Shown one piece after another: positions 13,001 to 21,409 of a stretch of 64,000 bases of DNA (position 1 is the stretch's first letter; each line of letters opens with the position of its first letter). The notes below the pieces were generated by a model that worked only from the letters and a program-made list of their open reading frames with translations, did not search any database and was not told the origin of the DNA. This stretch comes from Xestospongia bergquistia. Its lineage: Eukaryota > Porifera > Demospongiae > Haplosclerida > Petrosiidae. The stretch lies in assembly GCA_963965975.1 (NCBI GenBank), contig OZ014411.1:18318446-18382445 (forward strand). Direction: 5' to 3'. A program made the translations under genes and the position numbers.

Positions 13001-16000
13001 TTTATTGGCATCAGAAGTCATGATTACAGGAATCTCACTTTGTCTGTAAGTCTCTGTGGCCTTAGGACTTGTTACAAAGTCATCACTTTTGTCCCTTAAA
13101 CTACCAAATTCAAATTGTATAGCACTCAATATATCATTGGCTTCATTGTTAACATTCTCCATTTCTTTCACCTTTAATTCACTACTGATTTCTCCAGCAG
13201 TGACATGATGTACTGTTTCTAATGTAACATCATACGAACAAATAACAGGCTCTGGAGTTTTATCATCTTTGACTTCAGTTTCCAAAATATGTACACCATT
13301 AGTTTTATTTTCAGCTTCTCCATTTAATATTAAAGGCAGATCACTTGATGGACCATTCGAAGTCAACAAGTTAGTTTGATCAGCAGAACAACAGTCACTA
13401 GAATATGGCATGCTGCCTGTACTTTTGCTCCTTATAGAAGGAGGAGCTGGAACTTTAATACCAGCAACATATCGAGGAATTGTAACCTCAGTATTACTAT
13501 CAGCTTTCTGCTTCACTGACGGTGGTGGTGCTGGCACTGTAATACCAGCAATCTTTACTCCAGCAACTGCCCTCTTGCCAACATCAGATGAAGAACGTGA
13601 ACGAAATGTTTGAAGGTCTAAGGAGCTTTGTCGGGCATGTCTTCCAAGTGTATTGCTCTTCGGCCAGTTGTCGACTGGAGTTGTAGATCGGGGAGGATGT
13701 GAGAAATCAAAGGAGCGGATCTGAGTAGAGCTCTTTGGAGAGACGATAGCTCCAAGATATATTTTAGTGCTATAAAATGACAACAATAATGTAAACTGCA
13801 CTCATTCAGAGGTGGTACTAACAAAGATACATAATTAAGTATATGTATCACATGAAACCATTTTGATGTAGCATGTATGAATTGACATATATCCTGACAA
13901 ATGTCTTAGAGTGATTTACTACCTGGCATGAAACAAACCAGATAGTAGTCAATTAAGTTTTGTCTTTTATTATGGTATCACTATATTTTATTAAATGCAC
14001 ATGCACACAATTGTACATATGTATACATAGCTAAGCAATATGATAATTGTAGTAAATTATTTGAAGGAAACATACAATAGTAATGCAATGCACTAATGTT
14101 GAAACTTGATGAATTAACAGAAGTTCTTGTGTTGCAGCATCCTAACAGAAAAGTCTCTATTCATTTAAAATTAGTCATATCCTTCATTGTAATGCTCATG
14201 ATAGTGACAGTCAAATTTTTTTCTTGCTAGAAGTCATTATGCTGACAGTTCAATCATTTAAGTCCAACTCTAATAAATATAGCAAGTAGACATACCAATA
14301 CAACAAAACAAATAAATCTCACAACTATTCAGCAATATTTGCCTGCCCAGTGGAACAAACACAGTATCTAATTGATGAAGGAAGTTCTAAATATCTCAGA
14401 TCGTGTATGTACATTTGAACATCTGTTATACATACAGCACTGGCTGGGAATATATTTTCAAGCTTGGCAAATGGTTTTACATTTGCTCAATTTACCATTC
14501 AACATTGAGACATATGTTGTCACTTTTTATTACACTTTACTAAATACTTATTCATTGAACTCACTTCATTTGTAATTTGCTATCAGAAGTTTTAGTAATA
14601 AAGTAATTCCCATCATTAGTGATCAACTTTAAAATGACTAATATTGAATAATACTTCATACCAAAAATAATTGATACTGGTGTGTTAGCAAATTACCAGC
14701 TGTTAGCATGATACAAATTTAATAAGTTATGCTTGGATGGCACAGTAAGATCAGGAGACATATTTCTGCACATTAAGTATTTAATATCAAAACAACAATT
14801 TCATCAACAAATATTTTAAGCAACATTGGATGCCAAATTAATTATCTCATACATAAACATCCATGGAGGTTGCTAAAGACTCTACAGTAGTGTTGTAGCA
14901 TTTGATCAATGGCTCTGACTAGCAGCATATTTTACATGTTGATTGTAATTATAACGCTCGTTAATAAAGTAATGCTAATGTTCACGGTAACAGCAGTTAA
15001 CTCACCAAAGTAGTTCTAATGTAGTTTTAGCGGCCACAATAAGTCTTTGAGCTTCATGATGTTTCATTCTTTGAGTTGTAACACCATTAATACCAAGTAT
15101 AACATCACCAGCAACAAGACCCATCTTCTCAGCTTTACCACCAGGAGTTACCTAATAAGGTAATAGTCAATGTTCAATATAACAGGATTAAAACACTAAT
15201 AATATGCATATCTTAACATTGCAGCTTTTAAAGAGATTTCATCCCTTAGTTTACATGTAAAATATGCATATATGTATGAATAGAGTCATAATAAGTAGAA
15301 AACGTTATAGAATTAAGGATTACAACAATAAAATTATATGTATTATTAGAACACAGTCTAAATTGTTCAAATATTAATAAAGGAGAGGAAAAACATTTGC
15401 TATGAGTACTACAGATGTACTTCATAATCATTGTAGTAACTCAATGACTGGAATTCTTCTCACATTACATAATACATACATTGGTACATATTGATAGTTG
15501 TTTATATACGAAAGGCATTTATTTTGTAAGTACAACATACTTCAAAGAACAGGAACATATTTATGTTAGAGGTTTTCTAGTAGCAGAAGTCAGTTAGTAT
15601 AGGAAGGGTATTTCTTTCCCAAACATCATACATTATATATATGTAGGAAAGATTAATACATCTTAACTGGAAATAAGAGGACCAACAAAGCTGTACATGT
15701 AAGGAAACACATCTGCTTGACCTTATGACACTATTAGATGTATGCCTAACCAATAACCACCACAGACACTTCTAGTACTGTGCCTGGTAATGTAACACAC
15801 CTTGTATTATTCCATGTCTGTCACTTACACAATCAATGGAAATTCTACATACCAGAATCACTTAATATTAATTGTCTGTGAGAGACACTTGTCTAAACAA
15901 ATACAAGGCTTTTAAAGCTGACTATAGTAGAAAATGTCTGTATTACTACAATAAACATGCTTGGAATTCAATAAATAACAGCTAATACTGTACTAGTAAA

Positions 16001-16875
16001 AATTTACACAGTTGATATTAGAAAAGCAAGACTTAAGTAACTCCTACACATTTAATTAGCACAGTAGAATTATAGTCATACAAAAATTTGAATGAAATTA
16101 TAGTAAACACATTATACAGAGCACTTTAAGGTATTCAATAGTCTGTGATACCGTCTATGTCTTCCACAATACAAGACTCACTAAAGCTTTACAATTACAT
16201 GTAAAGAAAACATTTCTCTAAAAATAAAGTAAAGTTAAGTTATTATGATCATATTCATTCATCTTTTATCTTATATAGACATGATCTGAACAGAGTTCTG
16301 AATACATACAAAATGTTTTAAAAAATCATATTTCATTCACGTAACCAGATGTCCTTTATACCATTACAGTGATATCATTCTCTACCATGATAAATACCTG
16401 TACATATCTTGTACACACTTTCACAGACTTTATACTAAGACAGCTTGTTCAATTGCTTCATGTGAAGGTTGAGTAAGCTTAAAGAATTCATCAGTTAACT
16501 ACACTCCCACAGAATACATTTAAACATTTATATATACATGTATAAATACAATTACATAATACATATGTATACGATATCAGTGAGTATACTATTATATCAC
16601 AGCAACACGTCATAAATAATCATAACTAGAAATTACTCATTGTGGTTTGTGCATACAAATATACATGATATACCAAACAAGTTATTATTATATTTTTCCA
16701 TAACAGTAACAAGAAACAAGGCACAACAATACAGATACACATATAGTTCACTAGTAGCTAAGGTAACAAAAGTTATAACATATTTGTTAATCAACATGTT
16801 GTCTATAATTAAATTTTTATTGCCAGAACATACAGGATGTCAGGCAGTCATATAATTGCTTTGGGCCACATTTCA

Positions 16876-16920
<45 letters not shown>

Positions 16921-19830
16921 ATACAGGAACAAATGAATGAATTTCTTTTAACCATAACCATGAGCACTGTGAACAGTGGGTACAGTCAACAATTGTCAAT
17001 ACTTCTTGCCAGCTGGCTTCCTTACATGCATTTGCAGAATTATATAGCTAGAGCTTGCCATGGACACTGCTGCTAATTCTTCAATTCTTGTGGCTCTAGT
17101 CAATGTTTCATTCTGGAGTCAATATCTTCCAAATAATTATTATATGATGACTGTTTTAATTATAATCTTTGCAAAAATCATTACTTAATCACTATCATAG
17201 TGTTTTCTTGAATAGCTGATAATTAGCAATCTACAATAATTATTGTTATTGTAGAATGCAAACAATTTATAGATATCATAACACACTCTACCAGTACCAA
17301 CATTACAGTATTATATTGCATACTATTATGTATACTTATAAACATGAATACACGTACATATGAACAACCAAGCATGTGCAAAAATCAGTCAAGGGTTTAG
17401 GAACAGATTGTATTACACATCAGCTATTCAATTTGACAACACTATCACATTCACAGCTACTTGTAAAATTATTACTGAACAAGGAATTATACATTACAAT
17501 TCAAGAACTATAAAACAACACTAATTTTAACAACAATACTTTCTTTCAAGCTGCACTCTAAGACAAAATTTCTAACACTACTTAGTACAAAGAATTGTAT
17601 TAGTATCCATTAAACATGTTATTGGTGAGCTTGTTGTGACTGTTTCCTTTCAAATAAGTGTGTAAAGGGTGGTCCAGCATGATAAATAACATTTACTAGG
17701 CAACCAATAGAAAACACAGACTACACGTTCAGAGAGTCACAAAAACAATATGACCTGTGTTCTGTGTAAATGTAAGAAAACAATGCTTCTGAAATGATAA
17801 GGTTAGCCACACCATAGATGTAGTGTTTAATATATAGACTACATATGATAACAAATATGACTACCAACCATGTTATTGATATATACAAATGTAAGGTATG
17901 GTTTAGACGTCAGTTAACAAACACTATGAAACAATATATTTGAGGTATATTTGAAATAGAAAACAATATAATGTTTCTATTATCTCATAATACTATCAGT
18001 TCCACTAACTACTTACATTTCAGTGACATAAAAATTGGTTAAGTATATAAAGTACTAACAAGTGTCAAATCACTACTCCACCCATGAATGTTAGCCAGCT
18101 TCACAGGTCAATAATTTACAAATGACATTAGTAGCTTCAAATGCTATATACACAAGCTTTGTAAATTGATAAAGAAATATTACTTTAGCTATAAGATTGC
18201 TTTATGTTTTTAAAAAATATGTTTATATTAATTAGTCATATGATCATATAACTATCTGTTGCTATATAACATACTAATAGTATAGTTGTATGATCCCGCT
18301 AAAATAATGTGAGCTTTTGGATCTACAAAATCAATAAAAATTACAACAATACTAAAACCATACTTGTGGTTAAATCATTTTTTCTACTGGGATATTAACA
18401 AGGAACAATCACACATACCACACATATCTTGGCTAATTAAGTATAAACACATATAGGCTGAAGCTCAAAATATAAACAGTAAGATATGCACCAATTCAAT
18501 TTATATAAAATATATTTTATTAGGTAAGTATCAAACTGATTGAAATATGTATAATTGAAGAAACTATGAGAATTGTAACCTCATGAGGTCATGCTTACCT
18601 AACTAGTAATCCATAAAAAGGTATGTTTGCTTATAATGAGTTATTCATGCATGTATTGTATCACCTCTAAACACTGTCAACTTGTTACAAAACAGTCTTA
18701 GTGTACCACTGATATTAGTCCCAGAACACATAATTCTTCACATGTCAACAACACCTGGACATTCCACCAATTCTCAATAGACAAATAATAATAAACAACA
18801 TACTTACTAATATTCACCTAGTCAAATAAAGCTTGACATAAAAGACATTCCTTTTGCATTCAATACAGTAGTAGTACTACCATCAAGTCACAACAATACG
18901 TTTATATAGCTCAAATATAACACCACATATGGCATGTTCATAATAGATATAAAGGAGATAACTTTGTCTTAGATTGTTTTACTTACACACACCACTTCTA
19001 CATGTATACTTGATACCAAATTAATTCAGCTCTAGTACTAGTTTGAGTTGTTCATGTTTACCACTAAACATTGCTAAATACTGTTAAACAATACTATTTT
19101 ATTTTTAATTCTGTTAATGATGTATGACTACTAGTTGTAACCATTTTCAATACCACTTTAGTGTCACGTTTATATGATTTGCATAAAGTTGATATGAAAT
19201 TATGACCACAGTCAGGTGAATCCAATAAATGCATACACTTAATGCAATATTATTTGATATGTTTCCTTCAACATGTGGCATTTGTTCACATATTTCAAAC
19301 TAATGCTTTACATGTTATTACATAGCAGTGTATATGCATGGTCCTTATAGTGAAACAATGAAAAAATATTACTAATGAAAATCAAAACAGCCTTTTGACT
19401 TAAACATGAATGACGATTATAACTTCAGTGACTAAGGTAATGTGTAAATAGTGTAAAAAGTGTAAAAACAAACAATTACTGTTATTTTATAATAGGTTTG
19501 GTTTATGTAACTTCTTTGATCACAACAAAACGTATTACATACTAATAAGCAGAATTAGTTGTGTAAGTGGACAAGTAATAGCATTACTAGTACTAAGCCA
19601 GCAGCTCTGTTTCGTAAAGACACCAGATTCACAAAGCAGTGTATTGTTGTATCAACTGTGATACATAGTGCACTTTGCCAAAACAAACAAGCACTTCTAA
19701 CCTTCCCTATCTTAAGAGGAGATCGAAAATCTGCTCCGCCTGAAAGAGTAAACCCCCAAGGTCGTCCTCCTTCTAGAGCAACAGTAAATTCATCATTAAT
19801 GATCCCATTACTACTGCTGTCAACAGACAT
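1675..19830 (-). CDS. PDZ - sorbin-like motif x2 - SH3 x2 adaptor protein (SORBS/CAP-vinexin-like), 16 coding exons, 1,079 aa
   Basis: Spliced gene on the minus strand. Coding exons, 5' to 3': 19830-19702, 15151-15006, 13769-12784, 12458-12252, 11927-11846, 11747-11712, 11460-11366, 11068-10979, 10276-10206, 9173-9060, 8583-7946, 7753-7651, 6166-6053, 6000-5830, 5492-5361, 1800-1675. Every intron is GT-AG, all phases join, and the total is 3,240 nt. Residues about 10-95 form a PDZ domain of the Enigma/ZASP type (PWGFTLSGG, TPGGKA). DWYRSMF (399-405) and DWYKSMF (468-474) match the core of the sorbin homology motif. Residues about 679-840 are 11-residue repeats. Residues 944-996 and 1020-1072 are SH3 domains closest to SORBS SH3-1 and SH3-2 (SFRKGDILTLLRQIDDNWYE). 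SORBS proteins bind vinculin and signalling partners at actin-linked adhesions, so a cytoskeletal scaffold role is inferred. A third SH3, usual in SORBS, is missing. The exon model is my own; minor exons may be spliced differently. Confidence 0.88.
2359..3150 (-). pseudogene. pogo/Tigger-like DDE transposase pseudogene
   Basis: Minus-strand fragments in three frames resemble a pogo-group (DDE_1) transposase. In order: AKGILSHKNPGLLKEHGGP and SSTWAESFLRRIG (about 3040-3142), KIPDDFPEVKHAFL and LIINWDQTESKLVP with the first catalytic Asp (about 2850-2990), then PNDWNITQSDSHWS and FIDKVIVPYV, ALFDVFKAH with the second Asp, QVFIPAGCTGEL, a TAA in place of the expected Gln codon, and PLDLTVNSLFK with the third Asp. 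At least three frameshifts (near 3020, 2785 and 2585) and one in-frame stop show it is dead. The element ends were not found. It lies in the last intron of the PDZ/SH3 gene, in the same orientation. Confidence 0.8.
4893..5190. mobile_element. short non-autonomous DNA element with CAGGGTTTC termini (298 bp)
   Basis: The left end CAGGGTTTCTTTTA and the reverse complement of the right end CAGGGTTTCATTTA match at 13 of 14 positions. CAGGG-type ends are seen in hAT-like and related MITEs. No clear 8-bp target duplication is present and there is no ORF, so the superfamily is unproven. It lies inside intron 15. Confidence 0.5.
5361..5492 (-). CDS. coding exon 15: linker and first half of SH3 domain 2
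   Basis: Residues 995-1038: a short linker VLTVDDIIQLQL, then AKAKYNFTAKSNKELSFRK, the opening of an SH3 domain. It is split from its second half by a 3,560-bp intron placed exactly before the conserved GD. Donor AAAG followed by GTAAGT. Confidence 0.92.
5830..6000 (-). CDS. coding exon 14: SH3 domain 1
   Basis: Residues 938-994 form an almost complete SH3: ALYDF-type motif as TLFDF, acidic RT loop, the NWLKG tryptophan, and GIFPVSFVKV at the end. The pattern Q-x-D-x-NW and GIFP matches SORBS SH3-1. The in-frame donor is AAG followed by GTGCAG. A stronger-looking GTAAGT lies five bases further on, but its use would put a stop three codons later. Confidence 0.92.
6053..7753 (-). CDS. coding exons 12-13: linker before the SH3 pair
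   Basis: Exon 12 (7753-7651) gives residues 865-899, SPSSDEQPQQDLFSRIDPSK through LGKLE. Exon 13 (6166-6053) gives residues 900-937, ending in a basic patch HQKKKVKSVK. Both join in phase 0. No domain recognised. The 1,484-bp intron between them holds nothing identified. Confidence 0.8.
6167..7650 (-). other. intron 12 (1.5 kb), nothing recognised
   Basis: AT-rich intron between exons 12 and 13. No ORF with recognisable content and no repeat with clear ends was seen on either strand. Confidence 0.6.
7946..8583 (-). CDS. coding exon 11: 11-residue Pro/Thr/Glu repeats
   Basis: Residues 653-865. After VVTVLTDQTIIKEE the exon carries about 15 degenerate units of 11 residues, for example LESSYPEVITP, PETTYLDVTRP, LESSHPKVIIP, PETTCLDVITP. 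Every third unit is most alike, giving a 33-residue (99-bp) higher-order period. Probably an extended spacer; function unknown. It ends with AG of a Ser codon and joins exon 12 (7753-7651) through T. Confidence 0.85.
8584..9059 (-). other. intron 10 (476 bp), nothing recognised
   Basis: AT-rich. The reading frame at 8712-8924 has no recognisable content. Confidence 0.6.
9060..11927 (-). CDS. coding exons 5-10: low-complexity linker
   Basis: Six small exons: 11927-11846, 11747-11712, 11460-11366, 11068-10979, 10276-10206 and 9173-9060, encoding residues 490-652. They give Ser/Arg/Pro-rich, probably disordered sequence such as NTSPKRRSSESNLPSP, then a charged helical-looking stretch (WKSIERQASQERIEIANQVK) and LRRSSSASSSGG with basophilic kinase-type sites. 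No domain is recognised. The model rests on splice sites and on phases that sum correctly. The 36-bp exon 11747-11712 and exon 10276-10206 (where I chose the frame giving WKSIERQ) are the least certain. Confidence 0.7.
9174..10205 (-). other. intron 9 (1.0 kb) with AT microsatellite
   Basis: AT-rich intron. Apart from the (TA)n tract at 10042-10105 nothing was recognised. Confidence 0.6.
10042..10105. repeat. (TA)n microsatellite, interrupted
   Basis: Alternating AT tract of about 64 bp with single-base interruptions, inside intron 9. Confidence 0.9.
10277..10978 (-). other. intron 8 (702 bp), nothing recognised
   Basis: Contains a small CCAGCCAACCAACCAGTCCA-like direct repeat around 10551-10576. 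The 74-codon frame at 10174-10398 overlaps exon 9 in a different frame and reads into the intron; it is not a separate gene. Confidence 0.55.
11901..12964 (-). repeat. 532-bp tandem duplication spanning an intron (sorbin motif exon)
   Basis: Copy at about 11901-12432, parent at about 12433-12964. Both contain the start of the following exon, a whole intron of about 324 bp, and the sorbin-like exon end. The introns 11928-12251 and 12459-12783 align along their whole length (for example CTAAGATGACT near 12018 and 12546, and the GTCACAGTTTA block near 12201 and 12733). The splice donors (AAGAAAC before GTAA) and the exon starts (ATGTTTGTGA) are also shared. Confidence 0.85.
12252..12458 (-). CDS. 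coding exon 4: duplicated sorbin-like motif 2
   Basis: Residues 421-490. The exon is a chimera. Its first part (VCDRDPIP) matches the start of exon 5 (VCDRSPVP), and the rest (SLSSKDDKS through DWYKSMFQNMKKGVEEQL) matches the end of exon 3. This is the layout expected from a tandem duplication with one breakpoint in exon 3 and the other in the ancestral next exon. Phases at both ends are compatible (1 and 1), so the copy adds 69 residues without a frameshift. Confidence 0.88.
12784..13769 (-). CDS. coding exon 3: proline/serine-rich linker and sorbin-like motif 1
   Basis: Residues 92-421, the largest exon. It carries two related proline motifs, AGITVPAPPPSVKQK and AGIKVPAPPSIRSK, which could be SH3 or profilin-type ligands (inference). 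A serine-rich, acidic middle follows, then SDWYRSMFQSMKKGVEEQL near the end. The DWY-x-x-MF core matches the sorbin homology region that SORBS proteins use at membrane and adhesion sites. The last 200 bp or so are the parent of the duplicated exon 4. Confidence 0.88.
13770..15005 (-). other. intron 2 (1.2 kb), nothing recognised
   Basis: AT-rich. The frame at 14372-14575 has no recognisable content and no splice context. Confidence 0.6.
15006..15151 (-). CDS. coding exon 2: second half of PDZ
   Basis: Residues 44-92. It joins exon 1 in phase 0 to give IGKVTPGGKAEKMGLVAGD, the TPGGKA and GD-x-[IV]-L core of Enigma-type PDZ domains, then HHEAQRLI, which corresponds to the second helix with its conserved EAQ. 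It ends with two bases of a Cys codon before GTGAGT. Introns of 4,550 bp and 1,236 bp flank it. Confidence 0.9.
15152..19701 (-). other. intron 1 (4.55 kb) splitting the PDZ domain
   Basis: Long AT-rich intron. It holds an (AT)n tract at 16881-16920. No coding exon, transposase fragment or clear inverted repeat was recognised. A long first intron is a usual place for enhancers, but no specific motif cluster was seen. Confidence 0.6.
16881..16920. repeat. (AT)n microsatellite
   Basis: Uninterrupted alternating AT tract of 40 bp or slightly less in intron 1. Confidence 0.9.
19702..19830 (-). CDS. coding exon 1: start and first half of PDZ
   Basis: Residues 1-43. The ATG at 19828-19830 follows a short 5' UTR piece (19831-19837) behind a pyrimidine-rich acceptor (TTTCTTTGATAG). 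GGRPWGFTLSGG is the carboxylate-binding loop of PDLIM/ZASP-class PDZ domains. The exon ends AAG before GTTAGAAG, phase 0. The start is supported because the PDZ begins about ten residues in, as in PDLIM proteins. Confidence 0.9.
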
Positions 19831-20011
19831 TATGAAACTATCAAAGAAAAAGCAAAATTAAAACAAAAATGTTGTGATAATGATAATTAGCAAGTGAAGA
19901 GTAACAACACTACTCGATAAATCTACCAAATACAAACATCATTATTTTCATAAAAGACCAGCAAAGACAACTAATAATTTAACAACGCTAACACATGGTG
20001 TATCAACTCAC

Positions 20012-20110
20012 GATAGCTTGTAACAACTGGTCGCTCGCAGCACCACAAAGTAAAAGATCGTTGGATATCTGAACGTTTGTTGTTCTTCTATCTTTTATCA
20101 CCACGACTGT
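20012..20110 (-). other. probable non-coding 5' exon of the PDZ/SH3 gene
   Basis: A good donor (GCTATC followed by GTGAGTTG) ends this segment at 20012. The acceptor TTTCTTTGATAG at 19838-19849 would remove a 174-bp intron just seven bases before the start ATG. The 5' limit is not visible; 20110 is a guess based on the promoter-like motifs upstream. Confidence 0.5.
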
Positions 20111-20191
20111 TATTTTAATAAATTAATATAATCATTTTATTAACATCCGATTAATTTCAATAAACCACTCCTTTTATTCCTGTCATACAAA

Positions 20192-20287
20192 GCGGAAGTG
20201 ACGTTGCCAAAATGGCGGACATTTGACGATGACTATAGGCATTAACTTCAACCCTTTCGGACGTCCAAGCATCGTCACGTTCACGTG
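20192..20287 (-). promoter_or_regulatory. TATA-less promoter with ETS, CRE, YY1-like and E-box motifs
   Basis: Within about 100 bp upstream of the 5' exon lie GCGGAAGTG (20192-20200, ETS-like), TGACGT (20199-20204, CRE half-site or near full site), AAAATGGCGG (20209-20218, YY1-like) and CACGTG (20282-20287, E-box). This is the most CpG-rich stretch of the non-repetitive part and sits where the gene's start should be. Factor binding is inferred from motifs only. Confidence 0.45.
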
Positions 20288-20440
20288 ATACACATCCGCT
20301 TATCCCCTACGTGTTTATATAATTAAGAAGGACTTGTCAAGGGCATTTACTTGACTCGAGTTTATAGAGTTTTTTATAGAGGTAAACGTATTTTTGTCTT
20401 AATGTTTCTCATGGCACTTACTCGAATACATCGGTATAAG

Positions 20441-21102
20441 TATTGTAAGTAGTCTCGCGTAGCCAGCCCCTCCCTCTCGGGAAGGGTCTGGTCAAATGTA
20501 TCTCGTTCAGAGAACTACCGGAAATCCGGTAGTCGATAAGTGTTGTTAAGAGGTAGGAGGGCAAACACCCACTTTAAAATTGCTGACTAAACAGAAGCAC
20601 AATACCAGACAGTACCTTTCAGTGTAAATGCGTTCAACAGGCTCCTTTGTTCTGCCCTAAGCAAAGCACCATGAACTTTACTGGTATAAAGCAGTATGTC
20701 TGGCAGGCTCTTTAAGTGTAACTCCTAGTCTAGTAGCAGCAACTTGAATTGCAGCTTCTTGATTGTCCATGACAGTTTCGAAGGTTATAACTTATTACAA
20801 CTCAATTGATGAAAGCATTGGTTATTTGTAAACTTCATGGTACTTTGCATAGGGCAGAACAAAGGAGCCTGCAGAAGTCATTTACACTGAAAGGTACCAA
20901 AAAGCTTGAGAGAAGTGCTAGCGTATCAGGCATTGTGCTTCTGTTGAGTCAGCAATTTTAGAGTGGGTGTTTGCCCTCCTCCCTCTTAACACCATTTATT
21001 GACGGCCGGATTTCCGGTAGTTCTCTGAACGAGAGCTATACTTACAGTTGACCAGACCCTTCCCAAGAGGGAGGGGCTGGCTATGCGAAACTATATTGTA
21101 AG
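20441..21102. mobile_element. foldback (long-TIR) element with 9-bp target duplication, MULE-type
   Basis: The element at 20450-21093 (644 bp) begins TAGTCTCGCGTAGCCAGCCC and ends with its inverted counterpart, GGGCTGGCTATGCGAAACTA. The arms pair over roughly 230 bp with small indels. Perfect 9-bp direct repeats TATTGTAAG flank it at 20441-20449 and 21094-21102. Long TIRs plus 9-bp duplications are typical of Mutator-like elements. There is no ORF of note. A 20-bp palindrome ACTACCGGAAATCCGGTAGT lies in the left arm (20514-20533); the right arm has a mutated version. Confidence 0.88.
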
Positions 21103-21253
21103 CATGTTTTTATCAGCAACTGTATTCAATCTAATTAATGATGACACTAGCCGTTAACAACAAGATGTTATTCGTTCGAAGAAATAGAACATTAGTCGTG
21201 AACGTTCAATAATAATGAGTCTTGACGTAATTTAATAATACCGGAAAAGGTCT

Positions 21254-21409
21254 GTTTCATTTCAATGAATTAATTTTTAAAAAACATCTTCTGCACCAAA
21301 AATCATCAAGTGCACTAGAAGAGTTACGATGTTGTTTTATTTCAATGAATTAATTTTAAAAACATCTTTTGCACCAAAAATCATCAAGTGTACTAGAAGA
21401 GTTACAATG
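21254..21409. repeat. 75-bp tandem duplication of the transposase C-terminal end
   Basis: Copies at about 21254-21331 and 21334-21409. Read on the minus strand, each encodes the same ending: NSSSTLDDFWCKRCF and a stop at 21356 in the copy joined to the gene, NSSSALDDFWCRRCF in the other. The last exon end of the Mutator-like transposase below has thus been duplicated. Confidence 0.85.

Noticed and set aside
13410..13613. Plus-strand ORF opposite exon 3
   Set aside because: Shadow of the proline/serine-rich coding exon on the minus strand.
16837..17076. 79-codon ORF
   Set aside because: Largely produced by reading through an (AT)n tract inside intron 1.
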